Positions 11,084-22,974 of a stretch of 64,000 nt of DNA are shown one piece after another (position 1 is the first letter of the stretch; every line of letters starts with the position of its first letter). The notes beneath the pieces are model-generated. The model had not been told where the DNA came from, ran no database searches, and worked only from the letters and a program-made list of their open reading frames with translations. The translations under genes were made by a program, and so were the position numbers. The DNA is from Buxus sempervirens (Eukaryota > Streptophyta > Magnoliopsida > Buxales > Buxaceae): the NCBI GenBank assembly GCA_947561395.2, contig OX387182.1:7860595-7924594 (forward strand), written 5' to 3'.

Positions 11084-12038
11084 GTAAATATTTCTAGGAA
11101 ATGATCCGAGGCCATTTTTCTTTATTTCCTTCAAAAATTTTAATCCCTAGTCTAACCAAGTTGAGCCGGTTCGTTTCTTTGATAAACCCAAACCGGATTT
11201 ACAGTCTTAAATTGGGGCAAAGCCAATTGGGGCAAAGTAAGAAAAAAAAAGCAAAGAAAAATGGCAAATGAAAGCCAAGTATGAAAAAAAAAGATGCAAA
11301 GAATGCAATTTGGGAAATGGGGTTAAATTCATCATGACTGTAAGTCCAGTTGACCTATTTTCACATTTGAAAATGTTTGTGCCTTTGATACCCTTTCTTT
11401 CATAAACCGAGCCTAGCCTTTATTTCGTCCTATTTTTAAGCCCTCGGTGATCTTAGTTTATTCATTCAAATGTTAGAGTAAGATTGGTGATGACGGAATA
11501 CAGAAGCCGGCCCTAGTGAAAACCGTAACTAGCGCTAGGGGCAATATTGGCAAGAAAAAAAAAAAGAAAAAAAATAAAAGAAAAATCAGTGGTTGAGTTG
11601 ATCATGGAAACCCAAGCTTGAAGAAAAAATCAGCACAAGTACTGAGACTGAGCAGATTGGGTAATACAGTCAATTCTGGAAGAAAAGGCATTTGGGGATG
11701 ACTCTAAAGGTCCTAAGATGGACGGTTCTGATCCCTCATTATTTTTGTACTACCCTTTTCATTATTTAACCTAGTCCTAATTCCTTTAATTATAGGTGAT
11801 TAAGTGCATGGACCAAATTTCAAAAAAATAAAAATAAAAAAAAATAAAAAGGAAAAATTATACTTTGGCCAGTGATGAGAAATCAAATACTTTTCATAAA
11901 ACCTTTGTTTTTACAAGCATCTGAGCATTCTGAGGCCAATAATATAAAAACTTTATTTTGAATTGAATACTTTGGCTTTCCACTATTGGAGTTCAATTTC
12001 GTACAAAGGTATGAAAGAAAAATGTGCAAGAAATAAAG
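11084..12038. other. Element B spacer after integrase
   Basis: Homologous to 717-1681 and 48675-49617. No gene seen; A-rich near 11540-11590 and 11820-11860. Confidence 0.55.
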
Positions 12039-12932
12039 CTAATCTCTGTCTCCTAGCCGCTCCTCAAGCTCCTGAATCCGAGCTGCCTGAGCTGCGATAA
12101 CTCCAGAAGCCCCCTCTGCAGCGGGATCACTCAAGAAGGAAATGACCTCATCTGAAAGAGTCTGCCTAATCCTCATGCTCCTAAGGCTGGCTAAAGCATC
12201 CTGATGCTTCTGCCGCAGTGCTCGGACTTCAAGACAGCGGGCCTGCCTATTTTCCTCAAGTTGCTTCTCCATAGCCAGACGGCGAGATACCTGTTCTGCA
12301 AGTTGCCTTTCCATATCAAGGCCCCGTATCCTAAGCTCCTGGGCCTCTCGTACCCATATCTGCTGAAGTCGCTTGTGGGAAGCTCTCTTAGACTCTAAAA
12401 TATCCTCATAAGTAGGAGCCAAGACTGCAGGAGGATCTTCGGGTACTGGAGCCTGACTCTGTATCTGCTCCCTGATCCAGAAGAGATAGTCCTTCACATG
12501 GGACTCTGAGAAGACCGGGCCATGCATAAAGCGAACATATGACCACTCTCTCATCAACCAAGCATTCAGCTTCATGGTGGTTGGTGAAAGTGGCCCAAGG
12601 TGGTCCTCATATCCACTTGGGATTATAATCCCCTGGGTTGCTCTGAACTGACGAAGGACCCTCAAAGGAAGGTAAAGCACCGCATGTCTCAGGCCAGCCA
12701 GAACCAGAAAGTTGCGGTCTCGGAAGCTGATCACAGTCTCTGCATTGGGCTGATAAGTACTAGGCCACCTCACCTGATCATCTTGGAGTGTAGCCAAGAA
12801 AGTAAACCAGCCCTGTTTACCCCCTGGAATGTCAGGACACCCTCGGTTGCTCATCAAAATGGGAACTTTCAAGCTTGGGAAGAAGTGCCAATTTATCTCC
12901 TCAATCTGACTCAGGTGGTCAAGTAGCGAAAG
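12039..12932 (-). pseudogene. Element B antisense gene 1, second exon only
   Basis: About 297 codons matching exon 2 of the DUF7745-like gene of A and C, including YLPLRVLRQFRATQG and the C-terminal charged coiled coil. The intron's pyrimidine-rich side is still present above 12932, but no sequence like exon 1 and no PMD gene follow before the LTR. B therefore carries a shortened cassette. Confidence 0.75.
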
Positions 12933-13776
12933 CTGCAAGGGAGGAGACATATTTCAGTGTATTGCATAAAAAAAAAAAGCAAAAAGCAAAAAATAAAAAT
13001 AGCAAAAAAAGAAAAAAAAGAAAAAGTGATAAAAAAAAGAGAAAAAGAAGAAAAATAAGAAATAAGAAAAAAAAGAGAAAAAAGAAAAAGCAAAAAAAAA
13101 AGAAGTTTCGAAGCAGTTGCATGTTTTCTCCTTTAAACAAGGGTTTCTAATTCTTCAATCATGAAGAAGGATTTTACTGGGGCAGCAAGAAGGCATGAAT
13201 GAGAGGTCATGGGTTGTAAAGGCATGAGGTTAGATCAACAGATCATGATTTTCAAATCCATCAGTCAAGAAGAACCATTCACTTGGGCAGTTGAAAAGAA
13301 TGAACGTAGGTTATGGGCAACAATGGCACATACATCCTTATTGAGAGAGCAAGAAGATGAAGAAGCAAAAGCAAGTTGCAGAATATTCAAGCACAGGTTT
13401 GGGCATCAAATGGCACCCAGGTAAATCAAATAAGAAAATCAATCAGGAAAATTCAATAAAATATTTCCTTCCTTATTGCTGAAAACATCAAAAGCAATTG
13501 AGTTTGCAGAGGTCAATTTTAAATCTACATTCTTTTCAAAATTTGCTTGTCTCAGATTTCTTTTCATAGCCACGAGAGCTCAAAGAAATCTGAGATAAGG
13601 AAGAGACGCCACCCCGTCAGACTATACACAGCAGGGGTGTCATTGGCTATCTTCAAATCCATGTTTTTTATCACCCATTTGTTTGACCAAAGCAAGTTCA
13701 AATAATGAGGTGTCTTTCAAACGTGCAATTTTGAGTTGTGTCTATTCTTTGCTGTTCATTGTACTACAACTCCAGC
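12933..13776. other. Element B region between antisense exon and LTR
   Basis: 12960-13100 is an A/G-rich tract, the intron side of the antisense gene. 13100-13700 resembles neither the A nor the C interior and holds no supported gene. A segment near 13550-13600 has the 'CATAGCCACGAGAGCTC' stretch seen before the LTRs of A and C. Confidence 0.5.
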
Positions 13777-13788
13777 AAAGAGGGGCAG
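13777..13788 (+). other. Polypurine tract of element B
   Basis: AAAGAGGGGCAG, one base before the LTR start; identical in A, C and D. Primer for plus-strand synthesis in LTR elements. Confidence 0.8.
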
Positions 13789-13789
13789 C

Positions 13790-16089
13790 TGTAGACACCC
13801 TAAAATTGCACGATTTTTGATAAATCTTGAAGGAGAGAAATATTTTATTGGAATTTTCAATTCTTTGCATTGGGTTTGAGATACTTAACCCATTTGAATC
13901 CAAAACGGAAAAGGAAAAGGCCAAAATTCAATCTTTTGTGCAAAGTCAAGCTTTTTCCGGTTGAATTTTGTTGACTTTTGACGCCAAAAAATGAAATATT
14001 TTTTAAAGCCAAATTTCAAGATAATTTTTCCCGGTAATCAGGTTTTTAGCCATGTTATTGCATAAAAGAATTTTTTTAGATTTTAAATCTTGACGAATAC
14101 CTTGGTTTTAACATATTGAACCTTTTTTCCAGACCTGAAAAATCGGAATTTTGCCTAGAACTGGAAAGTTGACTTTTTATTCACTTGGAATTTGGGTCTA
14201 GAACTATTTTTAATGGATTCAAATGGGGGGTGTTTGCTTATTTACATGTAATATCTTAAGTAAATGGACATTTACTTAAACGATATTACATGTAAATAAG
14301 TATTGACTGTGTTAAAATTTGGAAAAAAGGCTTTTTTCTTTGTATCCGGCAACTTAGGCCGGATACAAGTACATTTCTTTGTATCCGGTAGAACATACCG
14401 GATACAAGAGAGCTTTAGTGTATCTGGTATTATATACCTAATACCGGATACCTTAAGGCCCTTGTGTATCCGGCCTGACATACCGGATACACAAGTTTTG
14501 CTCAAAATTAGGGTTTTCCGAGAGCTTTTCACTTTTACCGTCATATCCCTCATTAAATGAGGGGAAATCTCGGAAATAGCCTTAGGGTTAAGGTTGGTGG
14601 GCTATAGACATTATGTTGTGTCTACCATTCTCACCAACCCTAACCCTAACCTTTGCCTATAAATAGGAGGCTCCTCCTCAAGCAAATGGGAATTAACTCT
14701 TGTTTTGAATTCTCGCCAAGAAGAACTCCAAGAGAAGAAGAAAACCACTGTGGGATCGCATCCAGAACCCAGGTAAGCCTCAAACTTTTCTTTTATTTTC
14801 TGTCTTTACATTCCTAGATCTAGATCTATTCTTCTACCTTTCTGTAGAATAAGGCCTTCTTTGTGTGTGAAAACCCTTCCCCGGCTCAAAGTATCTCGAG
14901 ACTCCCCCTAGCCGTAAAACGTGGAGGCGGGATCTAGGAGAAACGAGACTGGGGATTGACCCTAGCATTAGAACCTATGTAGCATAAAGCCTTTCGATTG
15001 ATTGTAAACCGTTTCATATTCAAAGTACCCTTGATTATCTTGAAGAACCGTGTTTAACAGGGAGAGAGAACAGAGGGAAACGATAATGGAACGGAACCCT
15101 AGGCTATTTTAGAACCTCATTTTGATGAATATGTATGCATGCTATTGATCTTGTTTGGTTTTTCACACTTGCATATACATAGTGCCATTTTGGCGGGATA
15201 GGCTCATATTTGGGGTTTATTGCATTTATTGTGATAAATCTCAAATAAACGGCCTCAATCAATTCTAGAATGTTTTCAAATGATTTTTCAAAGATTTGTG
15301 TTCATCTTGCACGAATGGCACACACTTTATCACAATTTTGAGTTGGTTTTATCACAATTGTGATAAAATGTGGTCATTTTATAAAATAATTCAAAAATCA
15401 ACTTTCTTTTACCCGAATGGATTTGAACTGACCCGAACTGGTTTGACCCGGCCCTTTTAGCAATTTGGGCTATTTTAAGCCCACTTGTAGACTGTGGACC
15501 TAAATGGGCCCACCAAGACCCCCTATGCCTACCTATGGGGCCCGCACTATTACTGGCCTAACCCAAGCCCGTTTTCAACAAACGGGCCCAATGTCACTTG
15601 CTATATTGCCTCAGGGCCCAAACCAAGACCATTGGGCCTTGTAAACCCTTAACTTGATTAAATTTGATAAGTATACTAAGAAAGGATTACCCAATAACCC
15701 TATTGAGCACAAGCCTAAACTTGGCAACCCACGGGGTCCTCCAACGGGACCCATATCCGACCCACCTCATCTAAATAAAAAGATAAATAAAAGGGACCCG
15801 CCAGACCAAAAAGTGGCATGTTGGTCTAGGAAAAGTGAAATTCACTCAAAAACTAGGAGACCCGAGGGACCCGTCAGACCGACGGGGCGGGCCGGGGTGT
15901 CTTCGGACTTCCCCAAACGTAATCGAGGACTTAGCTAGATCTCTAATAAGCCGCAGACCAGACTTAGACCCGGATAGGCTATCCCCGTGTCTGCCTGCAC
16001 TTCTCAGGCAGTGGCGACTCAAAAGTCCCGAGACACGCACGAAATCACATGCGCCCCGTGTGCGATCTAGGCAAATTTAGGTGCACACA
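13790..16089 (+). repeat. 3' LTR of element B (mosaic)
   Basis: 2300 bp, TGTAGACACC...CACA. The first ~1.5 kb matches the A/C LTR family, including palindromes at 14343, 14382, 14421 and 14467 and a TATA box at 14658. From about 15430 to the end it matches the last ~700 bp of the D LTR (GGCCCA-rich stretch and the GGCAGTGGCGACTC region near 16010). The switch lies between about 15320 and 15430. Confidence 0.82.
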
Positions 16090-17269
16090 GATGCAACCAC
16101 AATTGAACCAATGCCCCTTGCATCTCAACTGAGATTCAAGTCAACAAACATAAATGGTCTATTAAACCATGTTTCTGCCTGACATGTCGCATTCTTAGCC
16201 TGATGTTTCTTACAGATGGTTCAGCTAGTATTTCTCTTGCAAGCTAACTCATCACTCATGTAGACTTGACCTTGACATTTTCAATTGGATGAACATAGAA
16301 ACTGTTAGTTATTTCAAATATTTGACCTAAAGGAACTAGATTTCCCTTATCAGAGACATTCAGGATTTGTCTAAAGAGATGTGGTATGTTAGTTTTAGTT
16401 GATTACATCCACAAGTTTTGATGAAGAAGAGGATCAGAAAGCCACTGCAATTATGATTCCAATGCAAGATTTCAATAAACAATAAATGCTACATGAGTTC
16501 TAAGAATCAAAAACACTAAACACCCCAGACGATTTTCCCTCTTATCATTTTCTTCAATTTAATTATGCCGTTTGAAGAACAATTTCATTTTTTTAGTAAG
16601 AGAATCTTTCTGCGTGAACAGATTCGTGAATGGATTCCTTGATTTCAGATTTCTTTTGCATCTCGTCATGCATACAACTGTACACAACTAGACATCTTAC
16701 TTCGTATTGTTGAAAATCTATTGAATTTGAACAGAAAAAGGGCTGCTACAATCTCAGGAGAGAATCTGCCGATCATGTCCTCCTTTGCTTTCCTGACTTT
16801 GCTACAAGGTTCCTCGGCACTGTAATTACAACTATCAACAGCAATTAGACAAGATTAACTATAATCCAACACTAGCGTCTGCCAATCACGAAGAATGTCT
16901 CAAACTAATACATTCTTGAGGGTTCCTCAGGACTGTTACTTCACTCATTTCATCCACAAGCAACAGGTCACTGTTTTCTTCCATCAAGTAATCTGCAATC
17001 CAGACCTGTTTGTAGCGATAATAGGTGTTGACCAAAAATTGTAATCTTTGATCGAACACGATTTCACCCATTATTGTGGGTATTTATTTACATCCTAGAC
17101 TCTAAAAACAACCATTTGATTCTAACTCTCAAAGTATATAAAGAAATACTTGGTTTGATTTGCATTTTTATTATTGTGGCTGTACCTAATATTCGGGCTG
17201 CTTACGTACCCAAGTATTTGGGATCAAGCCATATCATAGTTCAAATGGGATTTGGGATTTAAAATTTGG
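16090..17269. other. Host-side sequence, unassigned
   Basis: AT-rich with no clear element ends. A minus-strand frame at 16886-17071 is listed separately. The stretch 16250-16420 could be a remnant of something coding on the minus strand, but no family was recognised. Confidence 0.4.
16886..17071 (-). CDS. Possible small host exon, unknown
   Basis: 61 codons from ATG, with a balanced amino-acid make-up (starts MGEIVFDQRL, contains LLLVDEMSEVTVL) unlike the low-complexity frames around it. Further along the minus strand an AG acceptor-like site near 16828 is followed by another open piece (AEEPCSKVRKAKEDMIG), which could be a second exon, but a matching donor in phase was not found. Family not recognised; may be a fragment or chance. 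Confidence 0.25.
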   Translation of the reverse strand: MGEIVFDQRLQFLVNTYYRYKQVWIADYLMEENSDLLLVDEMSEVTVLRNPQECISLRHSS

Positions 17270-17880
17270 TTTGAGTTACAAGATTCTGGTTCAAGTTTGG
17301 TTTAAACCGAAACATAGAGGGAACGGTTTGATTTAGTTTGGATCGATTTAACTGTATGGGAAACTTCATTTGGTTTGGCTTAAATGCCATGATTTGCATG
17401 AGTTCGGGTCAATTTGGAACATTTGGGTTTGAGTTGGAATAATTTGGTTTGATATAGGGAGCTTGGTTCAAGATGGGGGACTTTAATTTGATTTGGAAAA
17501 GGTTTGGTTCAATTGCAAAAGGGGTTGGTCCAATTTAGGACACTTTAAACCACTTTTAATAAAGGTAAGAAGGGTATTTGATTTTTTTTCCACCAATGTT
17601 TTAGGTACAATTTAGTTGGATTTGGGTTCCAGAAGGCTTTAGGGATTTTTGAGGATTTTTCCAAGTTGGATTTGGCTTGAAAATGGGTTAAACCTCATAA
17701 AGAAGTTCCGGACCAGATGGGTCATATAACTGGGTTGGAATAGGGTCATGGGCCAACGTTTTGGGTGCTAGAATTAGCCTAGGTTTATATGCGCCAGGGT
17801 CGTGCACGATTGTGCTCGCTTGGCCTGCACGCGCAAATCTCTAGCTAGTGGGCCTAGTTTCAAGGTCCAACGCCCACTTA
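17270..17880. repeat. GGTTTGATT-type degenerate repeat stretch
   Basis: 17270-17560 is built of short imperfect 'TTGGTTTGA/GGTTCAA' units, a common degenerate simple sequence in plant intergenic DNA. No gene is seen from there to 17880. Confidence 0.45.
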
Positions 17881-17892
17881 TCATTTTTTTTT

Positions 17893-18240
17893 CTTTCGGG
17901 CTGGGCGTGGGACACGAGGAGCGCAGGTACACCCAAGTGCATTGGGCTTCCTTGCATGCGCAGCCCATAGCACCTGCAATTTTTATTTTTATTTTTATTT
18001 TTATTTTTTTGAAGGCTGGCCTGGTCATCGGGTTGGATTTGGGAGCGTAGGTACGACCTAGGCGTGCTGGGCTTTGCGCATGTGCGGCCCATGCTACCCC
18101 TATACACATTTTTTGCCTCTTTTTTGAAAACGGGTCAAGACTCCGGGTTGAACATAGGAGCTTGCGGGTAGCCCAGATGTACTGGGCCAATGGCTGTGCA
18201 CGGCCCAAATATGTTGGGCTAGCGCATACCTGTAGCCCAA
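17893..18240. repeat. GC-rich imperfect tandem repeat, ~115-bp unit
   Basis: Three diverged units (about 17893-18000, 18010-18115, 18127-18240), each with a 'GGAGCG.AGGTA' or similar stretch, then TGGGC and a GCGCATG.GC-GCCCA segment. A (TTTTTA)n run at about 17978-18010 separates the first two. Possibly part of an old LTR or promoter; no frame is supported. Confidence 0.4.
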
Positions 18241-19032
18241 AGCACCCCAACATTGTGTTGCCGTCCCTATTGGCCTATTTTTTTTGGCCAAAAAATCATC
18301 TGTAGCGACCAAGCTTCAACGGAAATCTGCTATGCTCGTCGGAGAAATGGTGCTAAGTGCTACCATGGCTCCCTAGGCGCTTCCAAGCGGACGAACACGC
18401 TAGGAAAACTGCGCCTGAGCACTGCCATAGTGTCTTAGATACATTTCAAGCAATGAAGGTCAAGCAATTGAGGTTCTTCTTTATATCCATCTCAGCTCCT
18501 CCTTTTTTTTTCTTAACTTGTCGTCCCCCAATTTGGGTATGTAGATAAAGATTAAATGGGGCCTCTGAAATCCTTATCTCATTCATTTTTTTTCCTTTTT
18601 TTTTTATCTTCCAGAATCTTGCCGTGAATATTTAGAGAGAATTCAGAGAACAAATAGGAGCATATCTTACCTTTAAATCTCCTTGAATCCTTTCACTCCT
18701 TTATCGCCTAGGATCTCTCTCTTGATTTGTTTGTCCAATCTCCTCCCTTTTTTTCTCTCCAAGCTCATCCCTTTTATAGAACATTGGACGTGGGGTAGTT
18801 ATGAAACTACCCCACTAAAAGAGGTTACATAATCAACACTCGCGTTAAAGCTCCCTTATTATTTATTTATTTTATTTCCTTTTTTATTTTGTTTTATTTG
18901 AAAAGTGGGGCCCAACAACAAGCAACGACATTTCTGTGGCAACTGCAATGGATCATTCCCAACCTGCTGCCCTTGATGGAATTACAAATGCATTGACTGC
19001 TTTATACATTCTAAGAAAACCAGAGTCCATCT
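18241..19032. other. Intergenic, no gene seen
   Basis: T-rich runs near 18500-18620 and a perfect inverted repeat GGGGTAGTT..AACTACCCC near 18792-18814. No coding support. Confidence 0.4.
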
Positions 19033-19299
19033 TGTTAAGGAAAATATTATATATATAAAGTTCACCCCTATTATCAGAATGGTGTTCTACATGGTATCAA
19101 AGCGTTAGGCAAACGCCAAGATCTTGGGTTCAAACCTTCACTCCACCCATTGAGAAAAAAAATATTCCATGTGTAGGGCCTCCCTAAAAACGGGTTTGAG
19201 TCTGGCTCACACGCTAGGGGGAGTGTTAAGGAAAATATTAAATATATAAAGTTTACCCTTACTATCAGTTTGAGCTTTTAGTGGGAACGGTGTTCTACA
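19033..19299 (+). mobile_element. TRIM (miniature LTR retrotransposon)
   Basis: 267 bp with terminal direct repeats starting TGTTAAGGAAAATATT and ending TTCTACA (5' copy 19033-19091, 3' copy 19224-19299; the copies differ in length). Directly after the 5' repeat comes TGGTATCAAAGC, close to the initiator-Met tRNA primer site; directly before the 3' repeat is a purine tract CTAGGGGGAG. Flanks CATCT (19028-19032) and CATCC (19300-19304) look like a 5-bp target duplication with one mismatch. No coding capacity, as expected for TRIMs. Confidence 0.8.
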
Positions 19300-19304
19300 C
19301 ATCC

Positions 19305-21921
19305 ATTGAAATCAATCACAAAAAAATAATAAAAAAATGATAATCTATAGTATTCATGAATGAAAGATAAAAAGAGAACCTCTTGAGAAGTGTAAGAAGA
19401 GAAACTTTTGATATAAAGTGAAGCACGGAATGTCAAAAGAAAGATTAAATATCATTCTTACAAAAGAATTGGTCTAGATATCATTCTAGAAGACAAAGAA
19501 AACACTCAAAAATCCAAGAAAATTCTAAACTTCAATAATATTTGTGATTAAAAAAAAATGAACTCACTTAAAAGCCTTTATATAGGGGGTACCAAAAAAA
19601 AACTAAGAATAGAAAAACGAAATTTGATCAAAAATAGTAAAATTCAAGATAAATATAAATTCCTAAAATATAATTTAAAATAAGAGTTTTACCAAAAATA
19701 AAACTCAAAACGGATTTTCTACCAAAATACAACTCAAAATGGATTTTCTTTGTCCCTAAACGAAAGTAATCAATTATTTTCTAACATAGCAAATTTGCTA
19801 ATTTGAAAGTCAAAATGATGGAATTTGGCCAAAATCCATCGTAGTCACAAGCGGTGACAATCAATTATTTTCTAACATAGCAAATTTGTTGATGAAATTG
19901 TCCTTTAAGTATTTTTTTATTTTAGTTTTAATATAATATTTGACTTATAAGGTGTGAGAAGAAAATTGATTGATTAGTTGTGTTCAAATTATATAATGTT
20001 CACAGTGCTTTTTTTAAAATTTGCAAGATCAGATTTATGTAGGTAAAATACAATGGGAAGAAGCATATATGAAAGATTATTTAACTAAAAGGAGAGGTAA
20101 AAACGAACCTAATCAAGTACTTTATACATCCTAATTAAGTAATTATAGGGTGATACAACTTGCATGTCAACAGAACTATGTACATGTTTTAAGAAACTCA
20201 TAACAACCATCCAATATGAAGAACAGCTATCGTTTTCTTCTTCTTCTTTTTTTTTGGTAAGCAGCTATTGTTTTCTTCTTGTGCTCTAATATTTTAGAAC
20301 ATTACACAGTATGTATTCAATCATCTGATTTTGACTCTGAGTATTCCACCAATGCTTGATCACTGCATTTTTGATAAGCCTTAGAGCCTACATGAAGAGA
20401 AATAAAATGATCATCAGTTTTTCTCATTGTTCAACTTGAAATGCTAGTCAATCGTGAAAGAGATGTATACTTGACATCATTCACACCCCTCATTTTGCAA
20501 ACTGAGATTTAGTTGGATATCGTGAAATTAGCTACTTCTAAAGTTTACTAATTTTGAGATGAAATTCAAGGTTCACAGTAACTATTTTTCTTTAGTCGGT
20601 TCATAATTCATTGGGGTTACACTTATGCATCTTGTGTATTGAACAAATTGACATAAGATGAAAAACACACTCATTGTCAAAAGAAAAAGATCCCCAAAAC
20701 ACATCAAAACTAAAAGAATTAAATCCAACAAATTGTCTCATCTTATGACACTACTTATCATTACACAGAGAATGAGGAATATGCCCATATAGGATTGGTT
20801 AGTTGTCCAGGACACACTTACATATACAGATAAGTATAATGAAGTTTTTAATGGATATCTTGTTACTTGTGTAGTAGGTCATCCATATAATAACCAAAGG
20901 CAAAATATATGTGAGGTTGATTTTGTCTGGCTTCGTAATCCTAACAATCATGGGAAGCCACTAAGGAAAGCTTCATTGAAGCTTTTGTTGAAAATATTAA
21001 GGTTTGTAGATAAAGTTTGTAAATATTAAGCTTTTGTGGGTTTGCTCCTACATTCATATATTATAATGTTTCAGAATTGTCAATATCTACTTCAATCCAA
21101 TAGAAGTACCTACGAAAAGGTGTTAACTGAAGGCACAGAACCACTACATCGTATCTATTATATAAAAGTAGACACTTACATAGGTGGAGCAATTGAAATT
21201 CGAGAATTCAATGCAAGTATCAAGTCGTTTTTCTTACTGATTTTTTTTCTCTCAATCTCAAGTGTGTCAGTAAAAAGAAGAAAACAAAGAAACTGATAAT
21301 GGAAAAGAAAAACCAGGAGCATTTGTTTCTTTTCCCATTTTTAGTAGTAAAATTTGTGATATTTCACCACTTTCATCTTTTAGTATGTTTTACAGTCACA
21401 AAAAATGGAAAAGTTTATATAGTATGGATGATTTGTTCCAAATAATTCATAAGAGCTTGTAGACTTATGTATGAAACAACAAAATAGGCATCTAACATTC
21501 AAAGATAGCGTTATGGAAATAGATTATAGAAAATAAAACAATCATTAAAGCAACCAAGAAAAATAGAAAAGAAAAAAAAATAGAATTGAAGGCATTACCA
21601 TCTACTCTGTCCAGTTGACTGAGAGAGATAAGAGAGAAAAAAAAAACCCAAAGTGAGGGATAAATGGCACAGTGGACTCACACAGATAAGAGGGAAAAGA
21701 AATGCACAATTATGAACAAATACCCAATCAAGTTTGCCAAAAATGGAATAATTAAGCTTCCTGATTCAGCGTCCTTCGTTAGGTTGTCTGAGACAAAGAA
21801 ACAAAAACAGTAACATCAATTTCATGTCAATAATCAATAGGAAAAATAATAATAAAAAACATCAATTAGTGAGAATCTAAGATTGCAATGACCACTTCTA
21901 GGAGATTTCACAATGGATGAC
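19305..21921. other. AT-rich intergenic stretch
   Basis: No supported gene. Two short local duplications: a ~32-bp unit near 19690-19745 (AACTCAAAA.GGATTTTC) and a 27-bp stretch at about 19768 and 19862 (CTAACATAGCAAATTTG). A frame at 21036-21296 has no recognisable features. Confidence 0.4.
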
Positions 21922-22969
21922 TGATTTGTAACGCCCCGAACCTGGGTCAGTGCAAACCGGCACCTGACTCGAACCCGGTTCGCTACTGTAACAATCCGAA
22001 TTCAGTTCAACAACCAAATCCGAGGTGTTACTAGCCCATATAAAATACATCATCAATAATATACCAGACAATAGAATTAAATAATCCATTCACTTTATTA
22101 TACTATTAGAGTGCGGAAGAGTGCGAAACAAGTATGTGGGGAAGTGTAGTCTAAAATCCTCAATAACCAATATAGTTAATCATCAACATTAATATCAAAG
22201 TCTGGTAAAATAAAAGGTCACTATCTCTCTCATCTCTCTAATACATCAAACCAAATGAATAATAGTCTAATCAAAGAAACTAAGTCTATATCAATCATCC
22301 ACCTCAGACAATATCTTGGTAAAAGTAATCCTCCAGTGAATACTCAGCTAACTCTCCTTGGAAATCACTATGATCCCCCTCTCGCGTATCAGCTGAAAAA
22401 TGAAATAAAAGTAGGGTGAGATATGAATATCCCAATAGGTAACACATCCATGGTTAAACAGTTCATATAAGAAAAATAACAGTTCATGCATGATTAAGCA
22501 ATCTCGACTAAGAAGGCTCGTATAATCATGAATACAAAACAGTATGATAAACAGTTCTAAAGATGAATTTCAGCAAGTTCTATTATAAGAATCCAATATC
22601 AGAATCAATAACATAATTCATACTTTGCTAGGATGCACTAAACAGTCACATCCGACCAATAGCTCAATCACATGCCTCCAGTATGGATACAATAATAATA
22701 ACAAGTGTTTGTGATTTCAGTGTCATTGTAGGACTCACAAAGATAGATAAACCTTTTGAGATGACTCTCGACCAATCGCTATACCACCGTGCGACTTAGG
22801 TGTAATGCTACTAATGATACTCAAGTCCCTTGCAGTGCAGCTTAGACAAGAGCTATAGTCACTGACTTATTGCACACGTACCCATTAGAGTTGGCATGTA
22901 CCACCAGCATGCAGCACCAGAATCAATGCATGGAGATGGTCGCTTATTCACATGTACAGAGAATCACCA

Positions 22970-22974
22970 GTGAC
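22970..22974. other. Target site duplication of element C (left)
   Basis: GTGAC, repeated at 58990-58994 directly after the 3' LTR. The exact match pairs the two LTRs as one insertion. Confidence 0.92.

Larger units (their letters stand above)
10721..16089 (+). mobile_element. Element B: Tat/Ogre-lineage element, 3' end
   Basis: Only the part downstream of A's insertion point is in the window: integrase tail, spacer, one exon of antisense gene 1, a region unlike A and C, polypurine tract and 3' LTR. The rest should lie before the window, to the left of A. It is older than the insertion of A. A 5-bp duplication GATGC would be expected to start at 16090, but its partner is outside the window. 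Confidence 0.8.

Noticed and set aside
19092-19140. tRNA- or SINE-like signals (TGGTATCAAAGC and GGTTCAAACC)
   Set aside because: The first is a primer site directly after a terminal repeat; with a purine tract, a second repeat and a target duplication the TRIM reading fits better.
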